Positions 12,423-20,497 of a DNA stretch of 32,942 nucleotides are shown here, piece by piece. This stretch comes from DATLOJ01 sp035536315 (lineage in GTDB: Bacteria > Actinomycetota > CADDZG01 > JAHWKV01): assembly GCA_035536315.1 (NCBI GenBank), contig DATLOJ010000025.1:1-32942 (forward strand), given 5' to 3'. The position numbers were made by a program, and so were the translations under genes. Each line of letters starts with the position of its first letter. Within the stretch, counting starts at the first letter, position 1. Under the pieces are notes generated by a model. It made no database searches. It had not been told where the DNA came from and saw only the letters and a list, made by a program, of their open reading frames with translations.

Positions 12423-14465
12423 ATGAAAGCGTTCCGCAAGCTCAGTCTCGTAACAACAGTCGCGACCTGGCTATTGATCACGATTGGGGGCCTCGTCCGC
12501 GGAAGCGGCTCCGGACTTGGTTGTCCCGACTGGCCGAAGTGCCACGGCAACTGGGTTCCGCCCTTCGAATCCAAAGCTCTAATTGAGTACTCGCACCGTC
12601 TGACGGCGTCGATTGTCGGCGCGCTGATCCTTGCAATGGCGATCTTCGCCTGGCTGAGGCTCCGTACGTCGAGACCGATTTTCTGGGGGTCGTTTACGGC
12701 GCTGGTCGCCGTGATCGTGCAGGCCGGAATCGGCAGACAGGTGGTCCTTGGAGAGCTTCCCCGCGGGCTGGTGGCGCTCCATTTCTTCGTTTCGACGGTC
12801 GTGCTCGGAAGTTTGGTATTGGTAACTGCAAGCGCGTACGTCCCTGCGAGGCGCACGCGACAGGACATGGTCACCGTGCACACTGTCGTAACGGTGGGAG
12901 CTGTATGGGCTGTGCTCATGCTCGGCGCTTTTGTGTCGCAGTTCCACGCCGCCCTCGCATTCGGCGACTGGCCGCTGATGGACGGGTCGATAGTGCCGCC
13001 GGGAAGCGGGCCGAAGCTGCTGCACTACGTTCACCGGCTCGCAGCTCTGCTGCTCGGCATCAACCTGATCCACTTGTTCGTTCGGATAAAAAGGGTGCGC
13101 CCGGGAGACCGAATACTCAAGCGGGTATCGCTCGCACTGATCGGTCTTTGGGCAGTGCAGGTAATAGGTGGCGGGTTGAACGTACTGACGCGGCTTTCTG
13201 TGTTCTCGATAGTCCTGCACGTGTCTCTCGGCGCGCTGCTCTGGGCCGGGTCTGTGGCGATCACAGTTGCTGCGATGAGAAGGCCGGGGGGTGAGCCTTC
13301 TGGCTACGTTGGCGTGGAGCAAACGGTTCTCGAAACCTCGAGTCCAGCGGCCGTGCGAGCAGATGATGTCGAGGATGCTGTTGTGCCGGCCCGCGCGGTG
13401 GTGGCTAGAGGTGTCCGTGAGCGGGTCAGGGCGTACGTGATGCTAACGAAGCCTCGAATCATCGAGCTGCTTTTGATCACAACCGTACCGGCTATGGTCG
13501 TCGCTGCAAAGGGAATGCCGAGCTGGGGTCTTGTCCTCGCGACCCTCATCGGTGGATCTCTGACCGCGGGCTCCGCCAACTCGATCAACTGCCTTTACGA
13601 CCGGGATATCGACGAGGCGATGGCGCGAACCCACGCCAGGCCGTTGCCGGCAAAAACTGTGGATCCAAGAAATGCCCTCGTCTTTGGCGTTGTCCTGGGA
13701 GTGGCAGGTTTTCTGTGGCTCTGGCTTACTGCAAACTTGCTCGCAGCTGCGCTGGCAGTTTCGGCGATCTTGTTCTACGTGTTTGTTTACACGGCATGGC
13801 TGAAGCGCAGGACTCCATCGAACATCGTCATAGGTGGAGCCGCCGGTGCCGTTCCCGTTCTCGTCGGATGGGCTGCAGTTAGTGGCCGTCTGGACGCGGG
13901 GGCCTGGGTGATGTTTGCGATCATCTTTTTTTGGACCCCGCCCCATTTTTGGGCTCTCGCCATCCGCTATGCAGACGAGTATTCCGCCGCAAGAGTGCCG
14001 ATGCTTCCCGTCGTGAGCGGAGCCGCGCAGACGGCGAGGCAGATGCTTCTTTACTCGTTGGTGCTCTTGCCCGTGAGCATTCTTCTCGTTCCCCTTGCCG
14101 GCCTTGGTGCTCTGTACCTCGTCACTGCGTTGATCCTGGGGGCAGGCTTTATCGGTTACTGCTTCTGGCTTGTGTCGGAGCCATCGAAAATGAGGGCAAT
14201 GAAGGTGTTCCACTTTTCACTTGCGTACCTTGTTTTGGTGATGGTGGGGGCCGGTCTCGATAGCGCCATCGGTCTGCCCGCCCTCCCCGGCCCGTACCTT
14301 GCGGTCTGCTCTGTCGCGTTCTTCCTGGTAGAGATCCCAATCCTGCTCTCGGCGTTTGGCTACCGGCGCGTATCGGGCCGGTTCCGCGTCAGCCCTGCAG
14401 CCGAGTTCGCATGGACTGCCCTTCCCGTCATCGCAATCGCCGCCCTTTTGATCTCAGTCTGGTAA
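12423..14465 (+). CDS. Heme A synthase-heme O synthase fusion (CtaA-CtaB)
   Basis: A single 680-residue frame joins the two enzymes that convert heme B to heme A. Residues 1-290 are CtaA/COX15: the exported Cys pair 34 and 40 (GCPDWPKC) and His58, His120, His201/204 and His266 as heme ligands. Residues about 330-612 are CtaB/COX10, the UbiA-type farnesyltransferase, with LTKPRIIELLL, NCLYDRDID (389-397), LKRRTPSNIVIGG and FFWTPPHFWALAI. A 35-40-residue linker separates them. Residues 622-680 add two helices not expected in CtaB that resemble the subunit II membrane hairpin (FFLVE at 633-637, WTALP at 664-668). The order is reversed from the reaction order (CtaB acts first). It starts 19 bases after the cupredoxin gene with a weak ribosome site. 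Confidence 0.93.
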   Translation: MKAFRKLSLVTTVATWLLITIGGLVRGSGSGLGCPDWPKCHGNWVPPFESKALIEYSHRLTASIVGALILAMAIFAWLRLRTSRPIFWGSFTALVAVIVQAGIGRQVVLGELPRGLVALHFFVSTVVLGSLVLVTASAYVPARRTRQDMVTVHTVVTVGAVWAVLMLGAFVSQFHAALAFGDWPLMDGSIVPPGSGPKLLHYVHRLAALLLGINLIHLFVRIKRVRPGDRILKRVSLALIGLWAVQVIGGGLNVLTRLSVFSIVLHVSLGALLWAGSVAITVAAMRRPGGEPSGYVGVEQTVLETSSPAAVRADDVEDAVVPARAVVARGVRERVRAYVMLTKPRIIELLLITTVPAMVVAAKGMPSWGLVLATLIGGSLTAGSANSINCLYDRDIDEAMARTHARPLPAKTVDPRNALVFGVVLGVAGFLWLWLTANLLAAALAVSAILFYVFVYTAWLKRRTPSNIVIGGAAGAVPVLVGWAAVSGRLDAGAWVMFAIIFFWTPPHFWALAIRYADEYSAARVPMLPVVSGAAQTARQMLLYSLVLLPVSILLVPLAGLGALYLVTALILGAGFIGYCFWLVSEPSKMRAMKVFHFSLAYLVLVMVGAGLDSAIGLPALPGPYLAVCSVAFFLVEIPILLSAFGYRRVSGRFRVSPAAEFAWTALPVIAIAALLISVW

Positions 14466-14524
14466 CTCCCAAACTGTCAGGCTCCCCCCCCTTTTTCCCC
14501 AAGACTCCTCACTCGGGGACGAAA

Positions 14525-15040
14525 GTGCGTCCCACGCACCGTTTTCTCCCAAGGCGCGTCGCTCTCCTTGCTGTCAGCTTGCTCTTCGCGACGGCATGCC
14601 AGGACGTGGCGCCACGAGTAGAGGTCGGCAAGCCTCTTCCCGCCCTCGACCTGAAGCTTGCCGGTGGTGAATCACTGGACGTCGAGGGCATCGATGGGCC
14701 GGTTCTGTTCAACTTCTTTGCGTCCTGGTGCGCGCCGTGCAAGGCGGAGATTCCTCGCATCAACCAGCAGCTCGAAAAACGCGACGACCTGACAGTCGTC
14801 GGCGTGATCTTTCGTGACTCGGAGGAGGAAGCGGTGACGTTCCTTCGAGCCAGAGCGGGGGACTGGCGAATAGTGCCGGACTCCGACGGAGCAGTTGCCA
14901 AGGCCTTCGGCGTGACGCAACCCCCGGGAATACCTCAGACCTTTTTCGTGTCGAAGAAGGGACGGGTCGTCTCGCGGGTCTACGGTGAGATGACCGAGGA
15001 ACGTCTGAACAAAGAGCTAGACGGGCTCCGCTCCCCGTAA
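14525..15040 (+). CDS. TlpA/ResA-like thiol-disulfide lipoprotein
   Basis: This 171-residue exported thioredoxin-fold protein probably reduces disulfides outside the membrane. A signal peptide with lipobox FATAC (Cys25) leads to the active site WCAPC (Cys69, Cys72) and the cis-proline loop GIPQTF at 136-141. Such proteins reduce apocytochrome c CxxCH sites or the CuA cysteines, and the gene lies at the end of the caa3 operon. The frame is open upstream through the ctaAB end, but the GTG at 14525, with GGGGA about six bases before it, gives a normal signal peptide. The last codons and stop overlap the 23-bp inverted repeat. Confidence 0.92.
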   Translation: MRPTHRFLPRRVALLAVSLLFATACQDVAPRVEVGKPLPALDLKLAGGESLDVEGIDGPVLFNFFASWCAPCKAEIPRINQQLEKRDDLTVVGVIFRDSEEEAVTFLRARAGDWRIVPDSDGAVAKAFGVTQPPGIPQTFFVSKKGRVVSRVYGEMTEERLNKELDGLRSP

Positions 15041-15046
15041 AGGGGC
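15024..15046. repeat. 23-bp inverted repeat, copy 2
   Basis: This copy is the exact reverse complement of bases 1-23. It overlaps the last five codons and stop of the TlpA-like gene and can fold as CCCC/GGGG around a five-base loop. It may serve as a weak transcript end there. Confidence 0.6.
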
Positions 15047-15237
15047 GCCGTGGGTCCGGGCGGCGGCGGCACGACCCGTTCTGGCTCGACCCTGGCGGCG
15101 CTGCGCTCCGGCCGCCGATGTGTTCGGCCGCTCGGTACGCTTAGACTCGCCTGGCCGGTCCGACCACCGCCGCCCTACCTTGCTCGCACTGAGCTTCGCA
15201 ACATTTACTAGGAGAAATCTCTTTTCCCCTCGTTTCA
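15047..15237. other. Intergenic stretch without a supported gene
   Basis: This is the gap between the convergent TlpA-like gene and ABC permease. The first 100 bases are very rich in CGGC repeats and the last 40 are A/T-richer. A minus-strand frame crosses it, but it is arginine-rich and matches nothing I recognise. I see no convincing terminator, promoter or RNA. Confidence 0.5.
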
Positions 15238-15951
15238 TTACTCCCATCGGAAGGTCATAGCGGCTGCGACTGGCGCGATTAGGGCCCACGCGGCAAGCCT
15301 CACGGCATCGGCAACAATGAAGGGCCCTGCGTCGAGCGCCCAGCTCATCAACGACACCAGAGGCGCACCGGGGGTCGCGGCTCCGGCCCCCGAGAGGGGG
15401 CCGGGCAAAGCATCAAGTGGAACGAAGGCTCCGCAGGTCAGCAGGAGGAACAAGAAAAGAGCATTGGTCACCGCCAGGTTGGTCTCTGCCGGAAGCGTTC
15501 CGGCCAGCAGCATCCCCAGGCCCCCGAATGCAAGGGTCCCTGCGATAACGGATGGGATCAGAGCGGCACTGATCTTGCCGTCCCATCCCAGGGCCAGCCC
15601 GATGAGAACGAGTATTCCGATCTGAATGACCTCGAAAATCAAAAGGGCGAGGACTTTGGCGGCAACCAACCTCGCACGCCCCAAGGGCGTCGATGAAAGA
15701 CGCTTCAACACTCCGTAGCGCCTCTCGAACCCCGTTGCTATGCCGAGGCCGGTCATCGCGCTACCGATGAGCGCGACCGCGAGGGATCCGGGAAGAAGGG
15801 AGTCGACGTCCGATTCGAGAGCAACATCGAGCTCCACAGCAGAGAAGAAGATCAGAAGTGTTGCCGGAATGACGATGGATGCAAGGAGCCTCTCCGGCTG
15901 GCGGAGGGACATGAGCAGCTCCGCTCTGGATTGCGCGAGGAGCGGCCTCAA
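15238..15951 (-). CDS. ABC-2 type transporter permease
   Basis: The 237-residue membrane protein has six hydrophobic segments and an N-terminal amphipathic lead (RAELLMSLRQPERLLASIVIP), as in ABC-2 exporters for drugs or lipids. The block GFERRYGVLKRLSSTPLGRARLVAAK is the usual cytosolic coupling region. The start is a TTG at 15951 whose codon overlaps the stop of the ATPase gene (TTGA); an ATG 13 codons later is the alternative. It forms a two-gene operon with the ATPase upstream. The substrate is unknown. Confidence 0.88.
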   Translation of the reverse strand: MRPLLAQSRAELLMSLRQPERLLASIVIPATLLIFFSAVELDVALESDVDSLLPGSLAVALIGSAMTGLGIATGFERRYGVLKRLSSTPLGRARLVAAKVLALLIFEVIQIGILVLIGLALGWDGKISAALIPSVIAGTLAFGGLGMLLAGTLPAETNLAVTNALFLFLLLTCGAFVPLDALPGPLSGAGAATPGAPLVSLMSWALDAGPFIVADAVRLAAWALIAPVAAAMTFRWE

Positions 15952-16910
15952 CCTGCTTCCCTCGCACCAGAAGGACGTATCGCGGCCAGATAGACATCCT
16001 CGAGCGATCTTCGCCCACTTCGAAGCGCCAGCACCCGGCCCCCAGCTTTCGCGCAGGCGCTGTGGATGGCCGGGATGGGATCGGACCGCTCTGGGAAATC
16101 GAGAACGTACTGCGTCGCACCGACACTGGTTACTGCGGATCCGCTCAGCATCCGCTCAATCTCTGAAGGATCGATCGGTACGTCGGTGGTGAATTCCGCA
16201 TGGCCGGGCGCGGCGGTCAACGAATCGAGCGACCCCTTTGCGACCAGCGCCCCGGCGGACATGATCGCAACCCCGTCCGCAACGGCTTCGGCCTCCTCGA
16301 ACATATGCGTCGCAAGCAGAACCGTCGTCCCACCTTCTTTGAGTCTTGAGATCTCAGCCCACACTCCGGCCCGGCTTTCCGGATCGAGACCTGCGCCGGG
16401 CTCATCGAGGAAGAGAACCTGCGGCCTGCCGACGAGGGCAAGCGCGAATGAGACGCGTTGCTTTTCTCCTCCGGAAAGTGAGCGAACGCGCCTTTCCCCA
16501 AGGTGGTCGACCTTCGCGATTCTCATCGCCTCCCCGGCCTGAATTGGGTCGTGGTAATAGGAGGCGAAGAGCCGCACCGTCTCGGCAACTTTCAGCGAGG
16601 GGTATGTACCGCCTTCCTGCAGCATCACCCCGATCAAGGGCCGAACGCGGCTCGCCTCCCCGAGCGGATCCATTCCCATGACCCTCGCCATTCCGCCAAC
16701 GGGGCGGCGGTACCCCTGAAGCATCTCGAGCGTGGTCGTCTTACCCGCCCCGTTCGGGCCGAACAACGCGAGACAGCTGCCACGCATGGCCGTGAAGCTC
16801 ACGCCATCGACGGCACGGACGGCCCGGTAGTCGAAGCTGAGATTGTCGGCGAGCACCGCCAACGAATCTCCGTCGGAAATCTCGGGGGCATCGCTCCGAC
16901 GTTGGCTCAT
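15948..16910 (-). CDS. ABC transporter ATP-binding protein
   Basis: The 320-residue ATPase powers the permease that follows it. It has Walker A GPNGAGKTT at about residues 51-59, the Q-loop MLQEGG, signature LSGGE, and Walker B VLFLDEP followed by GAGLDPE (Gly where most have Thr). The roughly 90-residue C-terminal domain after SAGALVAKG is typical of ABC-2 (DrrA/CcmA-like) ATPases. No ribosome site is evident before the ATG at 16910, but a TATCCT hexamer lies nine bases upstream and could be the -10 of a nearly leaderless transcript. It diverges from larE by 57 bases. Confidence 0.92.
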   Translation of the reverse strand: MSQRRSDAPEISDGDSLAVLADNLSFDYRAVRAVDGVSFTAMRGSCLALFGPNGAGKTTTLEMLQGYRRPVGGMARVMGMDPLGEASRVRPLIGVMLQEGGTYPSLKVAETVRLFASYYHDPIQAGEAMRIAKVDHLGERRVRSLSGGEKQRVSFALALVGRPQVLFLDEPGAGLDPESRAGVWAEISRLKEGGTTVLLATHMFEEAEAVADGVAIMSAGALVAKGSLDSLTAAPGHAEFTTDVPIDPSEIERMLSGSAVTSVGATQYVLDFPERSDPIPAIHSACAKAGGRVLALRSGRRSLEDVYLAAIRPSGAREAG

Positions 16911-16967
16911 AGGCGGCGTAGGATAGCCGCCGGTTTACTCCTTGAATCCAGCCGAGTCGGAACGCCA

Positions 16968-17786
16968 ATGCCAAGCGACGATCTGTACGCACTGAGCAGG
17001 ATCATTCGGGCTTTGCCCGGCGCAGTGGTCGCGTACTCCGGCGGGGCCGACAGCGCTCTTCTCGCAGAGGTCGCTCATAGATCTCTAGGGCGAAACTGCA
17101 TCGCGGTTACGGCAGATTCCCCCTCGATTCCTCGAAGCGAGCTCGAGGAGGCGAAGAACCTGGCGACCGAGCGCGGATGGAGACATTTGATCGTCGCGAC
17201 AACGGAGCTGTCCGACGAGCGTTATGCCGTAAATGATGCGAACAGGTGCGCATGGTGCAAGACGGCGTTGATGGACCGGCTTCTGCCGGTTGGTGAAGGG
17301 CAGGGCTGGCCGGTCCTTCTGGGAACGAATGTGGACGACCTCCAGGACCACAGGCCGGGACAATCAGCGGCCGTCTCGAGAGGAGCCCTCCAGCCGATGG
17401 TCGAGGCAGGCCTTACGAAGCAGCAAGTGCGGGCACTCTCTAAGGAGTTGGGTCTCGAGACATTCGACAAACCCGCGGCTGCTTGCCTCGCAAGCCGGTT
17501 CGCGTACGGCGTCAGGGTGACCGCGGAGGGACTGGCCCGCGTTGAGCGCGCGGAGGCCCTTCTTCACGACCTCGGTTACCGTGTTGTGAGGGTGAGGGAT
17601 CTCGGAGACGACGTGGCGCGAATTGAAATCGGGATTGAGCATCTAAGCGATGCGATGGCAGAACGGGCCCGCCTCACCGGCGCTGTGACCGGTAGTGGGT
17701 TTGCAACCGCTGAAGTCGATCCCGGTGGATACCAGCAGGGCGCAATGAACCGGGCCCTCAACCTGATCGAGATCGGAAACAGGTAG
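16968..17786 (+). CDS. larE: LarE-like ATP-dependent sulfur insertase
   Basis: LarE inserts sulfur into the pyridinium precursor of the nickel-pincer cofactor (NPN) of lactate racemase and related enzymes. The 272-residue protein has the PP-loop SGGADS at residues 24-29 and the LarE block DKPAAACLASRFAYG at 167-181. Cys173 corresponds to the sulfur-donor region. A CxxC at 94-97 (RCAWCK) gives three conserved cysteines, the pattern described for LarE proteins that carry an iron-sulfur cluster. ATG 16968 was chosen for length; longer in-frame starts run into the divergent ABC gene. No larB or larC is in the window. It is the first gene of a coupled operon. Confidence 0.9.
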   Translation: MPSDDLYALSRIIRALPGAVVAYSGGADSALLAEVAHRSLGRNCIAVTADSPSIPRSELEEAKNLATERGWRHLIVATTELSDERYAVNDANRCAWCKTALMDRLLPVGEGQGWPVLLGTNVDDLQDHRPGQSAAVSRGALQPMVEAGLTKQQVRALSKELGLETFDKPAAACLASRFAYGVRVTAEGLARVERAEALLHDLGYRVVRVRDLGDDVARIEIGIEHLSDAMAERARLTGAVTGSGFATAEVDPGGYQQGAMNRALNLIEIGNR

Positions 17787-18026
17787 TTGGCCAAGCGCAG
17801 ACTGCACCTGACGTTTCCTGAAAACCTCATTACCGAGCCCGTAATCTTCAACCTGGGCAAGAACTTCAATGTTGTCACGAACATTCGAAGGGCCAACGTC
17901 GAAGAGACCGTCGGCTGGGTGATTCTGGAGCTGGACGGCGACCCGGAGGAAATTGACAAGGCAGTCGCATACGCGACTGAGCTCGGCCTCCAGGTCGGGG
18001 CGATCGACGGCGACGTGAGCGCTTGA
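17787..18026 (+). CDS. Standalone NIL-domain protein
   Basis: The 79-residue protein consists almost entirely of a NIL domain, the ACT-like ligand-binding module found at the C-terminus of the methionine transporter ATPase MetN and in some ferredoxins. The blocks LTFPENLITEPVIFNLGK and VVTNIRRANVEETVGWVILELDG are typical. It begins with TTG directly after the larE stop and ends overlapping the next start (TTGA), so it is translationally coupled to both. A ligand such as methionine or another sulfur compound is plausible next to a sulfur-transfer gene, but that is inference. Confidence 0.88.
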   Translation: MAKRRLHLTFPENLITEPVIFNLGKNFNVVTNIRRANVEETVGWVILELDGDPEEIDKAVAYATELGLQVGAIDGDVSA

Positions 18027-19009
18027 ACCTCGTCGATCTGTTATTTCTGGGGTTCGTCGCCTTCTACGCGGTGCGCGGCTACCACCGGGGCTTTATCAGG
18101 GAAGGCCTCGACCTCACCGGATTCGTTCTCGGGGCCTTCGTGGCTCTGCGCCTCCACCGCTTCGTTGCTCTTCCGCTGGTTTGGCTTGGGATGAACCAGG
18201 GATGGGCCAGCCTTCTGGCGGGACTCCTGATCTTCGGCGTGTTCATCTTCGGATCGGGATGGATTGCAAACAAGCTGCACAAAAGGGCCGGGAAGCGCGC
18301 GGAGTCAAAGCCATTCAGGGTTGGGGGCGCAGTGTTTGCGGGCGCCTGGTCGGCGATGTTCGTGGCATTCATGATGGCGCTGGTCACGGTTGTGCCGAGT
18401 CCGAGGACGGCGCAGACGGCAGTAAGAGATTCGCTGCTTCGAAGAACGGTCCTTTCGGGTAGCTCCCCGTTTTATCCCGTCCTTGCCGACGTCGCTCGCC
18501 AGGAGGGACGCAGCGTTCTGTTCTATCTGCGTCAGTACTTCACAGAGCTCGGGTCCGAAGACAAAATGACCGACTCTGACGAATTCTTCACTCTGCAGCC
18601 TTCGGAGGACATTGCTCTGGACTTCGCAGCCGAGAAAGAGATATTCGAACTCGTGAACAGCGAACGAAAGGCAGCAGGTCTGGGCCCCGTGAGGCTCCAT
18701 GTCCAGATCAGAGAGGTCGCCCGCAAGCACTCGAGGGACATGTACGTCCGCGGTTACTTTGCTCACCGGACCCCCGACGGAAAGGATCCATTCGAACGAA
18801 TTCACGACGGGGAGGTCATGTTCATCTACGCCGGAGAGAACCTTGCCCTTGCTCCAAAAGTGGCCATGGTCCATCAAGGGCTCATGAACTCTCCCAAGCA
18901 CAAGGAAAATATCTTGAAGCCCGAGTTCACCGACCTCGGTGTAGGCGTCTTCAAGGGTCCTTATGGCTTGATGGTCACACAGAACTTCTGTTCCGGCTGC
19001 CGCAAATGA
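18023..19009 (+). CDS. CvpA-CAP fusion membrane protein
   Basis: The 328-residue protein joins two known domains. Residues 1-125 are a CvpA-type unit with four membrane helices (LLFLGFVAFYAVRGYHRGFIREG is typical). Residues about 205-323 are a CAP/SCP domain with its four usual residues His236, His248, Glu272 and His293 (HSRDM, AHRTPDG, GENLA, SPKHKENIL), predicted outside the membrane. The design mirrors mycobacterial MarP, where a CvpA-like anchor carries a serine protease. Two cysteines close the protein (Cys323, Cys326). The TTG start overlaps the NIL stop and the gene's stop overlaps the SDR start. The role may be in the cell envelope or stress response, but is unknown. Confidence 0.9.
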   Translation: MNLVDLLFLGFVAFYAVRGYHRGFIREGLDLTGFVLGAFVALRLHRFVALPLVWLGMNQGWASLLAGLLIFGVFIFGSGWIANKLHKRAGKRAESKPFRVGGAVFAGAWSAMFVAFMMALVTVVPSPRTAQTAVRDSLLRRTVLSGSSPFYPVLADVARQEGRSVLFYLRQYFTELGSEDKMTDSDEFFTLQPSEDIALDFAAEKEIFELVNSERKAAGLGPVRLHVQIREVARKHSRDMYVRGYFAHRTPDGKDPFERIHDGEVMFIYAGENLALAPKVAMVHQGLMNSPKHKENILKPEFTDLGVGVFKGPYGLMVTQNFCSGCRK

Positions 19010-19773
19010 AGCTTGACGGCAAGACGGCTCTCGTGACCGGCGGAGCATCTGGTCTCGGGAAGGCGACGACCGAGAGGCTCGTCGAAGGAGGCGCCCGCGT
19101 GATCATTGCCGACTTGCCGACTTCCAGTGGCGATGTGGTTGCCAAGGAGCTCGGTGAGGCGTCGCTGTTTGCTCCAACAGATGTGACAAGTGAGCAGGAT
19201 GTTGCTCAAGCGGTTGGCCGAGGGGTTGAGGCATTCGGGGCAATCCACTTTGTAGTCAACTGCGCGGGAGTTGGATGGCCGGGAAGAGTTCTCAACCGAG
19301 ACGGAGAGCCTCTGCCTTTAGAGCAGTTCGAGCAGGTGATTCGCATCAATCTGATTGGGACCTTCAATGTGATCCGCCTCGCTGTGGAGCAGATGGTGAA
19401 GCAGCCTCTGGATGGTGAAGAGCGCGGCGTAGTCGTGATGACCGCGTCGGCGGCGGCCTTCGAGGGGCAGATCGGCCAAAACGCGTACTCAGCCTCGAAG
19501 GCCGGGGTTTCCGGAATGACGCTTCCCTTGGCGAGAGACCTGTCGTCGAAGGCAATTCGGGTGGTCACGATTGCCCCCGGGCTCTTCGACACCCCCATGC
19601 TGGCCGCCCTGCCGGACGAGGCCCGCGCCGCCCTGGCTGCATCCGTCCCTCACCCTCATCGTTTGGGATCGCCGAAAGAGTACGCAAGCCTGGTCGCGCA
19701 CATAATCGAGAACGCGATGTTGAACGGGGAGACAATCAGGCTGGACGGGGCCATAAGGATGCAGCCCAGGTAG
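19006..19773 (+). CDS. SDR dehydrogenase, HSD10-like
   Basis: The 255-residue short-chain dehydrogenase probably oxidises a 3-hydroxyacyl-CoA or similar alcohol with NAD. The cofactor motif is TGGASGLG at residues 11-18, and the catalytic set is Ser148, Tyr161 and Lys165 (YSASK). The NCAGVGWPGRVLNRDGEPLPLEQFEQVIRIN-like middle and the C-terminal DTPMLAALPDEARAALAASVPHPHRLG-like segment are typical of the type II 3-hydroxyacyl-CoA dehydrogenase group. It starts four bases inside the CvpA-CAP gene (ATGA) and ends the larE operon. Confidence 0.9.
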   Translation: MKLDGKTALVTGGASGLGKATTERLVEGGARVIIADLPTSSGDVVAKELGEASLFAPTDVTSEQDVAQAVGRGVEAFGAIHFVVNCAGVGWPGRVLNRDGEPLPLEQFEQVIRINLIGTFNVIRLAVEQMVKQPLDGEERGVVVMTASAAAFEGQIGQNAYSASKAGVSGMTLPLARDLSSKAIRVVTIAPGLFDTPMLAALPDEARAALAASVPHPHRLGSPKEYASLVAHIIENAMLNGETIRLDGAIRMQPR

Positions 19774-19828
19774 GACTTGTGGGCCCCTTGGGGGAGGTAT
19801 TAAGCCATTCGGGGGGTGTGCCGAAGAA

Positions 19829-20497
19829 ATGACCATGGAAACTGAACCCACGGACGGACCGGTAAAGGTAATCCTTGCCGACGATCACCCCCTGATCCGC
19901 CAGGGCCTTAGGACGATGCTCGAGACCTCGGATCAGGTCGAAATTCTCGCGGAGGCCTGTGAGGGCCGTGAATTGATCGAAATGGTCGCGGCTCATCAGC
20001 CGGACGTAGTAGTCGTCGACATCCGGATGCCCGACATGGATGGACTCGAGGCAGTCCGCCGAATCCGCAAGCGGCACCCGCATGTCAAAGCCCTGATGCT
20101 CACCGTTCATGACGAGGAGGCGTACGTCCACGAAGCAATAAGGGCCGGAGCTTCCGGCTATCTGCTCAAGACCGTTTCGGCCGAAGAGCTCGTCAAGGGG
20201 ATCCTTACCGTTGCCGCCGGCAAAGCCATGCTGCACCCCGCTATCACCAGGCACCTCATTAACGAGTTCGCGGAGATGTCTCGCGAGGACGGAAGGGCGG
20301 CAAAGGAACTCTCCCCGCGCGAGCGCGACGTTTTACAGCTTCTGGCTTACGGCAAGTCGAATAAAGAGATTGCTAAGTCCCTCGGGATCGGTTCGCAGAC
20401 GGTCAAGACCCACATTTCGCACATTTTCACGAAGCTCGGAGCCGCAGACCGGACTGGGGCAGTAGCCAGCGCTCTCAGGAAGGGTCTGGTCGAGTAA
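19829..20497 (+). CDS. NarL/FixJ-family response regulator
   Basis: The 222-residue protein has an N-terminal receiver with acidic pocket Asp18/Asp19, phosphoacceptor Asp64 (VVVVDIRMPDMDG), Thr in LMLTVHD and Lys in YLLKTVS. A LuxR-type DNA-binding domain follows (LSPRERDVLQLLAYGKSNKEIA to VKTHISHIFTKLG). No histidine kinase is adjacent, so it is an orphan here; the kinase at 29493 has its own partner. The 55-base upstream gap contains a GGCCCCTTGGGG-type dyad and TATTAA, without a convincing full promoter. Its 3' end overlaps the convergent MFS gene by 23 bases. Confidence 0.95.
   Translation: MTMETEPTDGPVKVILADDHPLIRQGLRTMLETSDQVEILAEACEGRELIEMVAAHQPDVVVVDIRMPDMDGLEAVRRIRKRHPHVKALMLTVHDEEAYVHEAIRAGASGYLLKTVSAEELVKGILTVAAGKAMLHPAITRHLINEFAEMSREDGRAAKELSPRERDVLQLLAYGKSNKEIAKSLGIGSQTVKTHISHIFTKLGAADRTGAVASALRKGLVE

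Noticed and set aside
15017..15289. Minus-strand 90-residue frame across the intergenic stretch
   Set aside because: It overlaps the end of the ABC permease in another frame and has Arg/Ala-rich composition typical of high-GC shadow frames.
16503..16967. Long upstream extension of larE
   Set aside because: It is antisense to the ABC ATPase gene and has no similarity to LarE; LarE proteins are about 270 residues.
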